A DNA stretch of 64,000 nt from Eudorina sp. 2006-703-Eu-15 (Eukaryota > Chlorophyta > Chlorophyceae > Chlamydomonadales > Volvocaceae), in NCBI GenBank assembly GCA_003117195.1, contig BDSI01000226.1, positions 44,070 through 108,069 of the forward strand. Direction: 5' to 3'. The translations under genes were made by a program, and so were the position numbers. The notes below the pieces were generated by a model. It saw nothing but the letters and a program-made list of their open reading frames with translations. It searched no databases and was not told the origin of the DNA. Within the stretch, counting starts at the first letter, position 1. The number at the start of each line of letters is the position of its first letter. Positions 11,401 to 23,900 of this stretch are shown piece by piece.

Positions 11401-14400
11401 GTACCGGCCTCCGGATGGAGGGTGGCCATGGTGGTGGCGGCATGCAGCCGGGACAGGCCAAAATCCTGCTCGGGTCGGAAGGGGGATTGGGGCGGAGAGG
11501 TCTGGTGCCATAGACTGTCCAGCGGATACGGTAGTCCAGGGAGGATACAGGGCGACGCCGCGTAACATGCTGTAAGTAGAAGATGCATGGAGCATGTGTT
11601 ATTTCTCATCTTGCCTGCAAGTCGCCACGCCTCAAGTGATAACCCGTCGGCCTGCATCACAACCCCCTGCCGGCGTGCGGCCACCTGTAGCCCACCCCTG
11701 CCAACGAACCCCTGCCAACGCAACGAACCCCTGCCAGCGAACCCCAACCAACGCAACGAACCCCTGCCAACGAACCCCAGCCAACGCAACGAACCCCTGC
11801 CAACGAACCCCAGCCAACGCAACGAACCCCTGCCAACGAACCCCAGCCAACGCAACGAACTCCCGTCAACGAGCCCCTGCCAAGGGTCCCCTGCAAACGA
11901 ACCCCAGACAACGAACCCAAGCAAATGAAACCCAACCGACACATCTTCAGATCTCAAATCCACGCCACCCACCGTAAGCTTGACGACGGGAAAGTCCTCG
12001 TCCGGCGCGTTGATCAGCACGTTGGCGGGCTGTGCGGGTGAGGGGGTGGCGGTGAGCGTTTCAGCGGGGGGGAAGGGGGCCAGGCGGTGCAGGCGGCGGA
12101 CAGGGGGGAGACGGTCGGCCACCGACGTACCGGCAGCACCGGAGCAGCGCCACAGGAGGCACTGACTGACGCAGCAGCGGGGGACCGGTCAGGATCGCCG
12201 AGAGCCACACCCGAGGGACTCGCACATCGCGGCCGGCATGCACAACTCGACACACCCCACGGGGGGCCACATCACCGGCTTGGACGGGATTCCCGTGGGA
12301 CATCGCCGTCTGGTGGACCGCCGGTCGGGCTGGCAGCTAGCAGGTAGCAGGTAGCAGCTCACCGAATCGGTGGTCATGAGCTCCGGGGGATCGATCGACA
12401 CATGCGACTTGATGCGGTACCGTAGCCCATATGACCACACACACACAGTTGGTAACTCTGGTCTCGGTCTCAGTCGTCGGTTGCATTACTGGACACGGGT
12501 CTGTTTTTTCGCGGCTCAGCTTTTCTCTTTGATAACACACAGTTGCTCGCCCTGTACTTGTACCGGCCAGTTTTCGTTTCAGGGGGACCACTGCTTCTCC
12601 GTAGCGGCACCTACTAACACCGTTGCAAGTGGTGGGACCCCTGGCCCCACCCTCGAGTGCGCGCCAACAGGCTCCCACAACCTCCCAACATCCTGGCTGA
12701 CGATCGCACTACTTCATAGTTACGGAACATGTGGAGGCGAGTGAGGATTGGTGGTGACGTCAGGTGGTGGGCGCACCCTAGAGATCTACCGTACATGTTT
12801 CATATCGGAGTACGGCAGTGCACGAGGGTGGGGCGGCCTGCGGGTATACCGTATGTCATGTACACGTGGTGGTGGTGGTGGTGGTGGTGATGACGTCGGA
12901 GGTGCCGTACCTTGAGATCGCGGTGCACGATGGTGGGGTGCAGGTACTCCAGGGCTGCAGCGATCTGACTGCCGATGTGGAGCACCTGCATGGGCAGGGG
13001 TCATGGAGGTGGGGACTGCCGGTAGCCACGTGTCGGGGGCCCCCGACCCATGGGACCGCCATCCCACCTTGGAGAGGGGCAGCAGCGGCCGCCGGTCCGC
13101 CTCGCTGGCCGCCTCGCTGCCATTTTCCCGCTTGCCGTACAGCAGCCTGTCCAGGGAGGTGTCCATGAGCTCCATCACGAGGCACAGCCGCGGCGGCGTC
13201 AGACACGCCGCCAGCAGGCGCACCACGTTGGGGTGGGTGCAGCGGCCCAGCACCGCCACCTCCTGCTCCAGGCTCGAGGCCACAAGCTGCGCGGTGTCGC
13301 GGACGGCCGCGGCCGCGTCCCGGCCTGGTGCCGCCACGTCAGGCGGCGGCGGTGCCGCCGCCGCCGCCGCCTCCACCGCCACCGTGCCGTGCCCGTCCGT
13401 GCCAGCCCCGGTCACCTTACCACTGCCGTCAACCGCAGCCGCGGCGCCGGTCGGCTCAGCACAGGTCGCCGCAACCACCTCACCCGGGGCCCTTGGCCCC
13501 TCAGCGCCTGCCGCGGCCTCTCCCGTACTTCCGTCGCCGTCCAGCACCGTCGAAACTGTCGCCTGCGCAGCCTCCGCCTCCACCTCCACCGCCTCCGCCT
13601 GCACCGCCTCCGCCTCCACCGCCTCCGCCTCCACCGCCTCCGCCGCCGCGGGCTCGCTCGGTGGCCCCAGGAGGCTGCCCCCACGCCAGGCGCTGGCTTC
13701 CGCTCGGGTCGGGGCGGTTGCCTGGCCTGACGCCCGGCGGACCCCCTCCACCACCTGGATCACCTTGACCGCCACCCTCTCCCCCCGCCACAGCCCCTCG
13801 TACACGCGCCCAAACATGCCGCGACCCAGGAGCGTCGGCAGCAGCGTGACGGCCTCGTCAGCCTCGGCCACGACGCCGCCGCAACCTCCTGCAGCCGCGT
13901 CGCCCCCCGCGCCGTCAGATGAAAACAGACCCATGGGTCCGTGCGCCAGACCCTCAGGTTGCTGAGCACCGGCACCGGTGTCCCGGGGCATGGGCGCAGT
14001 GCCGCATTGCGCCGGCCGGTGGTGCGGCCCCGACCCGTCGGCGGACCCGCTGGCTTCAGGGGGCGACGACGACGGCTGGTGGTGGTCTTGCAGGTCAGAG
14101 TGGGTGCGGGAGGGCGCAGGCGGTGCGAGCGCGTCGCCGACGCCGCCACATGCCGCATCCCGGTCGGCCCCGCCGCCAGCGATGCCTGCAGCGGCGGTCG
14201 CCGCGGCACCGCCACCGCCACCACCACTGCCACTGTCACCGCCACCGCGTCGCGCCTGCAGGAGCCCCCCGGCCGCCCCGACAGCCGCACCGGGTCCCAT
14301 CGGCGGATGCGGAGATGGCGGCGCGCAACAGGCCGCGGCAGCGTCGTCCGGTCCCTCCGTCCCGTGGGTCTGTTGTCCGGCCACCAGGACCCTGACACCC

Positions 14401-17400
14401 AGCACCAGATCTGGGCGGGTGGGTGTGAACTGTGTGATGATCGCCTCGGGGCCGACGGGGGGCAGTCCTGCGGGCAGGCAGCACAGCGGGAGGGCACAAG
14501 AGGAGCACGAGGCTGGGCACCCGACGAGGTGGGCCTGCACTGCATGGGGTGTGCTTGGGGGCATCTATGCCTAGGGCAGGGCGAAGAGGATTGTGTGTGG
14601 AAGTTGACAGGGGGCGTTGCCAGCTGGTTGCTTCGAGTCTTCGACGTCCAGTCGGCTCTTCGACGTCGTCACCCATTCCCAACATCGGCGCTCATTGATT
14701 TGGAGGTTGTCTCTTTCGCTGCTCTACCAACTCGATCCGCAGGCGCTGCGGGGCCAAGAGCCCGGGGTGCGGTGGTTGCGGCGACCTGTGCTGAGCGGAC
14801 CGGCGCCGCGGCTGCGGTTGACGGCAGTGGTAAGGTGACCGGGGCTGGCACGGACGGCACCAGGCCGGGAGGTGGCCGCGGCCGTCCGCGACACCGCGCA
14901 GCGTGTGGCCTCGCGCCTGGAGCAGGAGGTTGCGGTGCTGGGCCGCTGCACCTACTCTATGGACTGAAGGAAGGGCACGCGGCATCAGGACCGGATGCCC
15001 TTGGGCTGCGCGGGTGGGTCCGTGAGCGGATGAAGTCAACGGGTCGAGCAGGCGAGGGTCGGGCCCCGGGACCCGCACAAGATGACTTAGGACCCCATCG
15101 TACCGTACCGTACCGTTCACCGTACGGTGCACCGTACAGCAGGCAGCGCCCAGCTGCTCCACAACCCCCTGTCCACTCACCCGCCAGTCCCCAGCCAGGT
15201 CCCGCCCCCGGCGCGCCGAAGGGGGTGCCTTCTCCTCCCCCAGCTGCGGGTGCCGCCAGGCTGCTGACGGCGCTGCAGCATCCGCCCTCCATGTTGACGA
15301 AATGGCTGGTCTCCAGGTCCGGATACGGATCCCCGCGTGTGTCGCCTGTCCTGCCGCGCGCAGCTGCGGCGCCTCCTCCGAGGTGAACGCCCGGCATGCC
15401 CAGACGGAGGTCGCACCCGCGGCCGGCGGTGAGGTCCTTGGGCTGTTGCTTTGACTCCGGGTCTGGCGGGGGACGGCGGTGAACCGGCAGGACTCCTGTT
15501 CCGCAGGAGGCTGTTCCGCTTCGTTGCAAGGAGGACGGCCCCAGCCACCAGCGCGACCACCGTAGCTGCGGCGGGCAGCCGGGTCAGGTCGGGGCGGGGC
15601 GGGGGCGGCAGCAGCGGCGGGCAGCCGGGCGAAACGGTCCCACTGTCACTGTGGTGGCATTGCAGCGGTGCACCGTTCTTCGGGTGACGGCCGCCCTTGG
15701 CGCGGCGACGACGGTACCTCCCGCCCGTATGCGGAAGCAGCAGCTGCTGCTGCGGAAGCTGCGGAAGTAACACACGACACCCTTTGCAGCGCCCCACTCA
15801 GGCCATCTTTCCTGGCCGGAACCCGAGGGTTGCTGATTTCTCAAGTCGCTTGTTTCCATCAAGGGCCGCAAGCGCGCATCTGGTCCAATCCACATCTGAT
15901 CCAGTCCACGACGCCCGGCCCCATACCGCACCGCACCGCACCTCCGGCCACCGAGCCGAACACCGCGCCCACCACCGCCCCAGCGGACAGGCCGGTCGGC
16001 CCCGCCGCGGGCAGCGCAGCAGCCGGCGGCGGCGACTCCGGCACCGGAGCCGCAGGCGGCGGCTGTCGCCAGTACAAGCCCGACAACAGCAGCGACTCGC
16101 AGCCGGCCTCGCCATAGGTTTCCTGGCAGCCAGGCGGCGCCATGTTAAAGCAAATCGAGTAGGTCTGAATGAGCAGTACCTGGCGACGGGTAAGTTGGTT
16201 GCAGGGCAACGAGAAAGGCACCGGGAAGTGTGCGGTTCGTGTGTTGGTGTGTGGTAAATGATAGTGTGTTTGACAAGAAGCCCACCCATAACCACCCAAA
16301 CCTGCGATTTACTTACCAATGACAACACAACAAGATGAAGATGATACGAGTGTGCGTGTGTGTGTGTTTTGTTCTGCAGGCAGGGCAGGAGTGCGTGTCA
16401 TGCAGTAACGCGGGCGCGTCAGCGGCAGGCAAGGGGAACGTGTAGGGGTTGTGATGAGATGCGCATCGGCCAAGAAGGGGAATCCCGACACGCTCCGGCT
16501 GTGGGCTCTAGGCCCCAGCGAGTGCAGCTGCGTGTAAGGGGAGCCTCTCATGTACAGCGCTGCAGATCACGTGGAGAGCAACTGTAACTGCAACTGCCGC
16601 CCACCGCTTGCGTACCGCTACGTCTCCTGCACCCAACGAGGCGCCCACCCACCAACCACGCCCGGTTGATACTGCTTCTTCGCTTCAACGCATCCACCCA
16701 CCCACCCACCCACAAGCTCGCAGCTCAGCTTTCTTCTGCCCACAGGACCGGTGCTGGTTGCGGGAACCTACCCACCATATAGCCACTAAAGATCGGGGTG
16801 GTGTTGGTCGCGTCCAGGTCTCTGGCGGCGACCCCAAAGTCGATGAACCGGGAGACACGCGGCCAGCAGCGCTCCAGGGGGGCCGCGGCGCTGTCGTTGC
16901 GACACTGCGCGGGCAGGCCCGGCAAGGCGGGTGGCCAGGGCACCGCCGGCGACTCGTACAGGTTGGGCCCAGCCGGCAGCCCCGGCGGGCGCGGCACTGT
17001 GTTGGCGGCCGCCCTGTGCATGCGGGGAGGCGACATCGACCTCGTTTTAGGGAGGGTGACGTTCGCTGCATCGGGGGACATCTCCTGTTCGGTGCGCTTT
17101 GAGCCGTGGGCATTCAGACAGGCCATGAATGTGTTTGATGAGGAACCCGCCGTGTGTTTAGAGAAGAGACCCGCTCGACCCAAACCAAGGACAACAACAC
17201 CCCGTGTGTATGTCAGTAGGTGGCGAGCCCGGCCGAACCTCTGAACCAAGACCGAACGGCTCGGGCTGGGTGCGGATGGCTGCTGCACTGAGTGCTGCGA
17301 GACTGGCGGGCTGTCCTTCGAAGCAGCCCTCCGGGTTGAATTCACATACCGTATCTGTGTTTCGCGAGAAACCCGCCCGACCAGTATGTGTGTGTACATG

Positions 17401-19205
17401 AATGTGTTTATCGCGATGAAACCCGTTTGTGTTTGCGTGTAAAAGGAGTTGTAGGACAACCGCGCCGCCAGCGGTGACCCTGTTGACCTCGGACGGGGTA
17501 CTAGGGACACCCAGGGTCAGCTCCAGGGAGACAGCAGGGCGACCAACGGAGAGCGGAGAAAGCCACCGCACACAGCTGACTGTCCCTCGGTGGTCTGACA
17601 GCGCGCGTCAGCATGCCGGGAGGAGTGGGAGTGGATACAGATCTGGCCCCCCGCGCGCACTTCCACGTTGCCTGTCATAGCGTTTAGAGAAGAGACCCGC
17701 CTATCATAGTGGTTCCTGACATGTGCGTACTTGCTGTACACAGCACTGCCACCGGCACGCCGTGGAGCGGATACATGCGCGCATCGCCGCAGCACCTATC
17801 TATCTGGGACCGTTGGAACACCCGGTCGGGACTCGGGTCCACCTTGTCACGACTACCACTACCTGGCCCCCCGCTCCCGCGGCCTCTCCGGGCTGCGCGG
17901 GGCCACCGGTTCGGCCCCACGGTGGTGTGAACCCGTGTACTGGCAGCGCCCTGGTACGCCATGTACTGGCAGAGCCCTCCGCTGCTCCCTCCCCTGCTCC
18001 CTCCGCTGCTCCCTCCCTCCGCTGCTTCCTCCCTCCGCCCGAGAGAGTGACGGGACACCCACCGGCCGGTCACGGGTGGCGCACAATACCGATTAGTGAT
18101 AATCGTGCCTCGGAGAATCAGTTGGGCCGGCGCCACCGCCGGGGCCGCGTAGCCGCCAACCGCGCTGACACGACTGCTGTTTCCGTCGCCGCTGCCGCCG
18201 CCGCCGCTGGTCGCTTGTGCCACACCGCTGGGTGACGGCGGTCGCTGCGGGCTCGGGGGGGCTGCGGACGCGGTCGCTGCGCCGGACACAGCTGTGGCTG
18301 CGCCGGCCGCGGCCGCTGCAGTGGGGTTGGGGGAGATGATGTCCAGGCCGGGGAGCCGGACGGTGGAGACGCTTCTCCAGTCCAGGAGCATCACCGCCGA
18401 GAGCGTCAGGACCACCGAATCAGGAATGCGGATCTGCAACAGTGAGCGGGTCCCGGGAGGTGCACAGGTGGACTGACGGTCAGGCTGCGCACCAGCGACA
18501 CTTCGAGGGTTGACACTGGAACTGCGCGTTGAGGTGGAGGAAGGAGGAGATACGCCGGACGGTGGAAGTTTAAAGATGTCGAAGGCATCACGTGCGATAG
18601 CACTAGCGACTCGAAAGGGGTGGTGGTGGGCTAGGTTGTGGGTGAGGTGCATGGGCGCAAGGGCGGACCCGTCGCAGGCGCCAAGAGGATTTGAACACTG
18701 GGAAGGATGGATGAAGAAGGCCGTGTGGTTGAGCAGCCATCGGCCGCCCAGTGGTTCGATGCCCTGGAATGACCGTATTGAGGGCCCGTGGTGTGGTTGC
18801 CAAGCAAACGGTCCAATGCACTTGCGGTTGTAGTTGGTGGAGAAGCGTCAGTCACGCCATAGGTGGTTCGACACTTACATAAGATTTCAGGAAGCCCAGA
18901 TTTAGGGTGACTGGATGCCCGACATCGTATCCGGTGATGGTCAGGTTCCGGCCCAAAGTAACGGGGCGCCGGTGCTCAGTTGGCCAGTCAGCAGCTACGA
19001 GCGCGACGTCGTTCTCAAGGAGGACTGTACGAACGGTTTCGTTGCACACGGCTGTGGCAAGGCATGCGCCGCTGCTGCACTTCACCACTCTATTCAGCAT
19101 GACGCTGGGTGTCGCAGGTGAATTAATACCAGGCTCTTGACTCAGCTGGCAGCTGGCTTGGGTGAGAAGCCACGCCACTATCAGAAGACGCGGGCGGAGT
19201 CCCAT
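8438..19205 (-). CDS. Receptor-like protein kinase (signal peptide, ectodomain, TM, TKL-like kinase)
   Basis: Exons read: 19205-18879, 18433-18094, 17065-16776, 16179-15942, 15565-(end unresolved), (start unresolved, at or below about 14564)-13068, 12985-12911, 12029-11973, 11465-11381, 10997-10972, 10215-10156, 9685-8438. Resolved junctions keep frame. The start (ATG at 19205) gives a signal peptide, MGLRPRLLIVAWLLTQASC. The ectodomain of about 360 residues has several Cys and N-glycosylation sites (NET, NLT). The membrane helix (GAVVGAVFGSVAG|ATVVALVAGAVLL) is rebuilt exactly across an intron. The kinase has Gly loop GRGMFGRV, VAVKVI lysine, LEQE, HRDLK, DFG, GTPNYLAPE, DMYSLGVLIW and a final Arg (RRP), so it should be active. 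A 162-residue Ala/Glu-rich insert lies between beta-3 and helix C. The tail from about 9480 is poly-Ala, Gly and Thr rich. The 26-base exon carrying APE is short but fits phase. Ligand and pathway are unknown. Main uncertainty: the exon 5/6 junction. Confidence 0.8.
8869..9010 (-). repeat. CCG/CAG triplet tract coding for poly-Ala in kinase tail
   Basis: An impure run of ccg with cagcagtag interruptions on the plus strand. On the coding (minus) strand it gives long Ala runs broken by Gly in the C-terminal tail of the receptor kinase. The length is probably polymorphic. Confidence 0.7.
9698..9820. repeat. Tandem repeat, about 24-bp unit, in kinase intron
   Basis: About five imperfect copies of a unit containing cccggaggccagccgacagg. 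It lies in the intron between kinase exons 10215-10156 and 9685-8438. Confidence 0.75.
10538..10640. repeat. 39-bp tandem repeat, nearly three copies
   Basis: Units begin at 10538, 10577 and 10616 with gattcccgcggtggcgcgat and are nearly identical, which suggests recent duplication. It lies in an intron of the minus-strand kinase gene. Confidence 0.85.
11278..11358. repeat. 16-bp tandem repeat (ccacttcccccttggt)
   Basis: About five copies just downstream (minus strand) of the kinase exon that ends at 11381, within the following intron. It is pyrimidine-rich on the plus strand. Confidence 0.8.
11692..11880. repeat. About 33-bp tandem repeat in kinase intron
   Basis: About five copies of a unit containing cctgccaacgaaccccagcc plus aacgcaacgaac, in the intron between kinase exons 12029-11973 and 11465-11381. 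The copies become imperfect on the right. Confidence 0.8.
12866..12890. repeat. GGT triplet run in kinase intron
   Basis: Pure (GGT)n on the plus strand, about 20 bases past the donor of the HRDLK exon (ends 12911). On the minus strand it forms part of the pyrimidine-rich intron. Confidence 0.8.
13236..13510 (-). repeat. Inverted duplication, source arm (kinase exon)
   Basis: This part of the kinase exon, coding for the end of the Ala/Glu-rich insert and helix C (LEQEVAVLGRC), has a second copy in opposite orientation at 14740-14955. This arm is intact and in the reading frame of the kinase. Confidence 0.8.
14740..14955 (+). pseudogene. Inverted, internally deleted copy of the kinase exon segment
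   Basis: The plus strand here closely matches the minus strand of 13236-13510: the blocks around ggttgcggcgacctgtgctg, gacggcagtggtaaggtgac and ctggagcaggaggt are shared. About 60 bases that code for the Ala-rich insert are missing here, after the block ggggctggcacggacgg, and the match stops just after ctgggccgctgcacc. It lies in the unresolved intron between kinase exons 5 and 6, so it is a dead fragment within its own parent gene. The two arms could pair in the transcript. Confidence 0.8.
17940..18045. repeat. GCTCCCTCC-type repeats in kinase intron
   Basis: Several short copies of gctccctccgct and similar, in the intron between kinase exons 18433-18094 and 17065-16776. It is strongly purine-biased on the transcribed RNA (minus sense). 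Confidence 0.65.
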
Positions 19206-20932
19206 TCTCAGCTTCACATGGAACGTATATCAATTCAAACAAAGGGATATTCCTAATGGTGCCGCGATTGCCCTTGCCGCGGTCATGCCGCTTGGAGACA
19301 GGGCAGGAAAGCTGTTGGTCTCACATTGTTGGTATTGTAGCTACGGTCGATAAACACGTAATCATGCCGTTTAGTTTGGCTAACGGTCAGAAAATCGTGA
19401 CGCACCGGGTCACGCCCACGGATAGGACTTGTTCGTACATAGTATATTAAGCTTGCATTATACTTGCAAAGGCTATCAGTCCTAGCCAAGGTCTTTGGGG
19501 AGCTTGTGTCGCACACGCACGGATCGGTGTCACGGGACGAGCAACTTGCAGTTATTGCTGAAATGTTCACATTCGTCAGCCGTAGGGGGGTCGCAAAATA
19601 TGCCTGCTTACTAAAAAAATATAAATTTGCCACACCCTCTAGCACTTTGCGTTTCGTGGTGTGTGGTCCACACAAAGACTATGCATCGTGACGCTAAAAT
19701 AATAGCGTGACCTGAGTGTATGGTATGTTATCAAGTATTTAAAATATCTCCAGTGAGCCAGTGTACTTTCTGATGTACGGCGGTTCATACGGTACGCACC
19801 TGTACTTTTTGTCGTACGCCGGATAAATGAGAAGGCAAGGCACATGAAAGATAAAAATCAGCAGGCGGGAACCATATCGCCAGCAAGATGGCAGGGGCCC
19901 GCTTTTCTGGGCTGCCATGGCAGCCTTCCTAATTGTGTTCAGCCGGGTTCAGCTAACCAACAAACCGTTATGTAGGCTGGCGTGTGACACTTGCAGAGCC
20001 AGAAGCTTGGCAGGCAGTCGTGACCCTGAACATATGCATGGGGTACTCTCCTTCCGCCAAAAGCATTACTGCTGGAGGTCTGGGAGGTTCGGAGGGAGCA
20101 CTTGGTTGTCGAATGTCCGGAACTTTGCTGGAGGTCCGGAGGGAGGGCATAATTGACGGCCTAATAGGTACAGCAGTAATACAATATGAAAAGGCCGAAC
20201 AGGCCGAATATGCAAGAATATCCAGGTAGCCTCCGCTGCTCTCTTCAGCTGCATGGCTGGTGATCTGGAGTGTTTCATCCCAAGCGAAAAATGACGACAC
20301 AAGACGGCACTGTTAGGCACAGGTTTGGTGATTTGGTCAGAGAGTGTGTGTGTGTGTGTGCCTGGTAGGACCCCGTAGTACACGCTCGCCTGTGTCGGCG
20401 TATGACGCGAAACGGCCCGCGTGGAGTTTGGCTGTTGCATAAGGGCTTTCGATGGGACCGGCACTTGATATCGGATGTATGGTCGGTGCACGTCGGTGCA
20501 CTTCATTAATGCTCAGGCTGGGACCGCTAGCCTACACCAGTACGGTCGTTTTGTGACCCACGTTGGGCGTGGCAGCTAAGCAACGACCCATTCCAGGACT
20601 CCTAAGCAGAGAGATTACCTGCTTGCGTCCATGTGCAACCAAACCACTTCCACGAATGAGAGTGCACAGACAACAGCGACCTTGCAGCAACAATTCCTTT
20701 TAAAAACACCTCATAAATGCTTTGTCCAAAACGTCAGTGCACCCAGCGACCCAGGGTTTGTAATGAGGCGTACGGCACGCGCTCAACCATGGCAAAAGCC
20801 AAAGCCTGGACGATGCCGATAATCTTTCCTGAATACAAGTCAGGACATTTGATTCAATTGGAGTTTTGCACGGAACATCCTGCTTGGTCCTCCGGCCGCA
20901 AACTTCCGGCGGCGTGGAGATCTTTCTGAAAA
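19206..20932. other. Divergent intergenic region, kinase (-) / eIF3c (+)
   Basis: About 1.7 kb lies between the start codons of the divergent receptor kinase and eIF3c genes, so promoters and 5' untranslated sequence of both must be here. It is less GC-rich than the genes. It holds a (GT)n run at about 20344-20361. No TATA box, uORF or further gene can be supported. The 300 bases before 20933 are most likely eIF3c leader. Confidence 0.5.
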
Positions 20933-23900
20933 ATGGTGGGAATCGGCTGGCCTTCAGCGTTTATAGGTGCAACTTGCAGAACTTCGAAATGATATCTAAT
21001 TTTTGCAATTGCAGTCCAAGTTCTGGGGCCGTGATAGCAGCGATGAGGAGGAGCAGTCGACCGAGGAGGAGGAGTCCAGCGAGGAGGAGAGCAGCTCGGA
21101 GGAGGGCAGCTCTTCCGAGGATGACTCAAGCTCTGGCTCTGATTCAGACTCCGATTCGGACTCGGACTCGGACGAGGATGGGCCCAACAAGTGAGCGGCC
21201 GCCGTGTTGCAGGCAAAGTTGTGTTGCAGCTGGTTGAGACGTGTGCACTGTACGTGCTGCAGGTTCTTGGCAGGGTCGAGCGACTCAGATTCAGACGATG
21301 ACCGTCGCGTCGTTAAAAGCGAGAAGGACAAGCGCATGGGCGAGCTTGCGCAGACGGCCGAGGACATTCGGGTGGGGATAGTTGCGTTTGGAGTATCTTG
21401 ATGTTCTCAGCCCAGAGGATACGTCGTTTGGTGCTCTAGATGCGGTTGGCGGGAGCCGGGGCGGCGCTACATGGTCCTTCTCGTTTACCCTCTTCGCGCA
21501 GAACAAAATCAAGATCAACGACTGGAGCACTATCCAGGAGCTTTTCGATGTCCTGAATCAGCGCTTGGAGAAGACGCGGAAGTTCCTGGTCGGCCCGACC
21601 GTTCCGCGCGTTTACCTCAAGTGTCTTATTGAGCTGGAGGATTATCTCAATGAGACCCTAGGCAATAAGGATCTTAAGAAGAAAATGTCTCAGACGAACG
21701 CGAAGGCGTTCAATACTATGCGCCAGCGCCTGAAGAAGCACAACGTAAACTTCGCGGAGCAGATGACCAAGGTGCGGGGCCTTTCAACCTGCTTGTACGC
21801 AGCTTGCAAGCGTTGGCTATGAGGCGGGAGCGGACGCGGGGGCAGTGAAAACGAGGTGGAGGGCTGATGGGGACAGCAGGGGAATGTGGGTGTGTGGGCC
21901 GGTTTGCAGCCGCCGGGTTCTGACAATTCTTGGTACCTTTTAGCGAACGACGGCACGGTGCTCCGAACTTTCTATGTGACTGAAGCCCCACACGTTGACC
22001 GTCGCCTGTTCAAATCAGGTCCGCGAAAACCCGGATGAGGACGATGAGGATGATGCCGCTGAGTCAGCCAGTGAGAGCAGCGAGAGCGGGGACGAGCGTG
22101 AGCAGGAGGATCGCAAGCAGCAGCAACAGCAGAAGGCAAAGGACAAACTGCTTACTATGGACCCTAAGGAGATTACGTACGAGATGGTGTCCAGGAAGCT
22201 GCGGGAGATTGTGGTGTCCAGGTGCGTGGGGATGTTGAGGTCACATATCAGGACCCCAAATGGTGAATTATGCTGCTTTGGTGTATGGCATTTCAGAAGC
22301 AACGTTGGTTGCGCCCCCCTATATGGCAGTTCATTGTCACAGCTTGTCTGTCTTCCCAATGTGTAGAAGAGTCCTCGGCTGGGCTTAATGTCTGCAAAGG
22401 TGGATGCGGGGAACAGCATTTCCGGCATAAGCTTTATCACAACAGAAACCAACGACCAGTAGGCATCCGGTAATTTCGGCGCTGTCCCGGGGGAGCTGTC
22501 ATCAGCTCACCGACCTCCCGGCGGTTGGTTGTGCGGCCCGTTTATTTGCCTACTCGCACTGCCCTGCACTACTATAGACGGGGTGGAGCATCTCCCTTGG
22601 AGCTTGTCCTCACGCCTATACGGTGTCTGCACGGTGCGCCAACTTCAACGTTGCAATGGCTAGACTGCGGGAGGCTTGGCGCGCAATCGAATCGATATCG
22701 ACCCTTGGACATTAGCTCCATTAAACTCGGTCGTCGCGTGTCTTCCGACACGTTGTCCATTCAACTCACCCCTTGCGAACTCACATCTTGTGAATTCAAT
22801 CCCCTGTGGCTAACCAGGGGTCGCCGGAGCACTGACAAGCAGGAGCAGGTGGAGATGCTCACCTACTTGGTGCAGGTGGCGCGCGGCCCAGCTCAGCGCT
22901 TCGAGGTGCTGGCGCAGCTGACCAGCAGCCTGTTTGACCTCAACCCAGGCGTGACGGGCCACCTGCAGACCGGGCTCTGGAAGAAGTGCGTCATGAACCT
23001 CTTCGAGATGCTGCGCATTCTGCAGGTTCGAGGGCTGGAGCGAGGCATGGTTAGAATCCCCCAGCTGCGGGTGTGGGGCTGGGTGTGGGCGGTGTGCGGG
23101 TTAGCTGAATGCGTGCTAAAGTGCACTGACATCGGCCTGTGTATGGTTAATGTTATGCCTGAGGCCACGATGCCCGTGTCGAATGGCCACGTTGCAGCTC
23201 GTCGCCGTTTTTTGAGTTGGTTCCCGGCGGGCTATGGCAATGGACGGCTGAGCCTATGCATGGCGCCGTTGCTGCGATACCATTCGCAGGATAACCCGAA
23301 CGTCAAGGTGGATGAGAACGCTGACGCGCTGGAGGAGCGCACGGAGCAGCCCGCGGATGGCGCCGAGGTGAAGGTCTGGGGGAACGTCGTGGCGTTCGTG
23401 GAGCGTCTGGACGATGAGCTCTTCAAGAGCCTCCAGGTGTGGAATTGCGGGGACCTCGTCAGCGTCTGCTTGTCGTGGATGCGTACTCTTTTTTGAGTTA
23501 ATATCTATGGCAGTTGCATGCGGAGAGGGACGCTCGGTTTGGGGTGCATTTGGCCTGAACTGATGGGTTGGTCCGGACATGCGAGGACCGTGAAATGTCC
23601 TCGCGATGGATCAGGCGTTTGAGCGGGGCCGCGACGTTATTGACTTGCTTGGGATGGCGTTGCAATCGTGCTTTCCCCCCTGCCAGGTCATTGACCCACA
23701 CACCCACGAGTACATGGCGCGGCTGCGGGATGAGCCTGTGTACATGGCTCTGGGCTCCAAGGTGCTGGAGTACCTCACCAGGTGCGTGAGGTGAAGTTTG
23801 TCCGGCAATGATCTGGGTGGGTTGTTTTAGCAGCGGTGGAGCGGAATGCTGGGTGGAACACTGAACGGTAAGATGCGTCGGGAGCTGCAGCGCATCGGCA

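Noticed and set aside
13941..15386. 481-codon plus-strand frame
   Set aside because: It is antisense to the kinase exon and its inverted copy; GC-rich codons leave the opposite strand open. No domain is visible.
19162..20932. Small frames between the kinase and eIF3c starts
   Set aside because: They are short and overlap on both strands without conserved features. They are more likely promoter and leader sequence.
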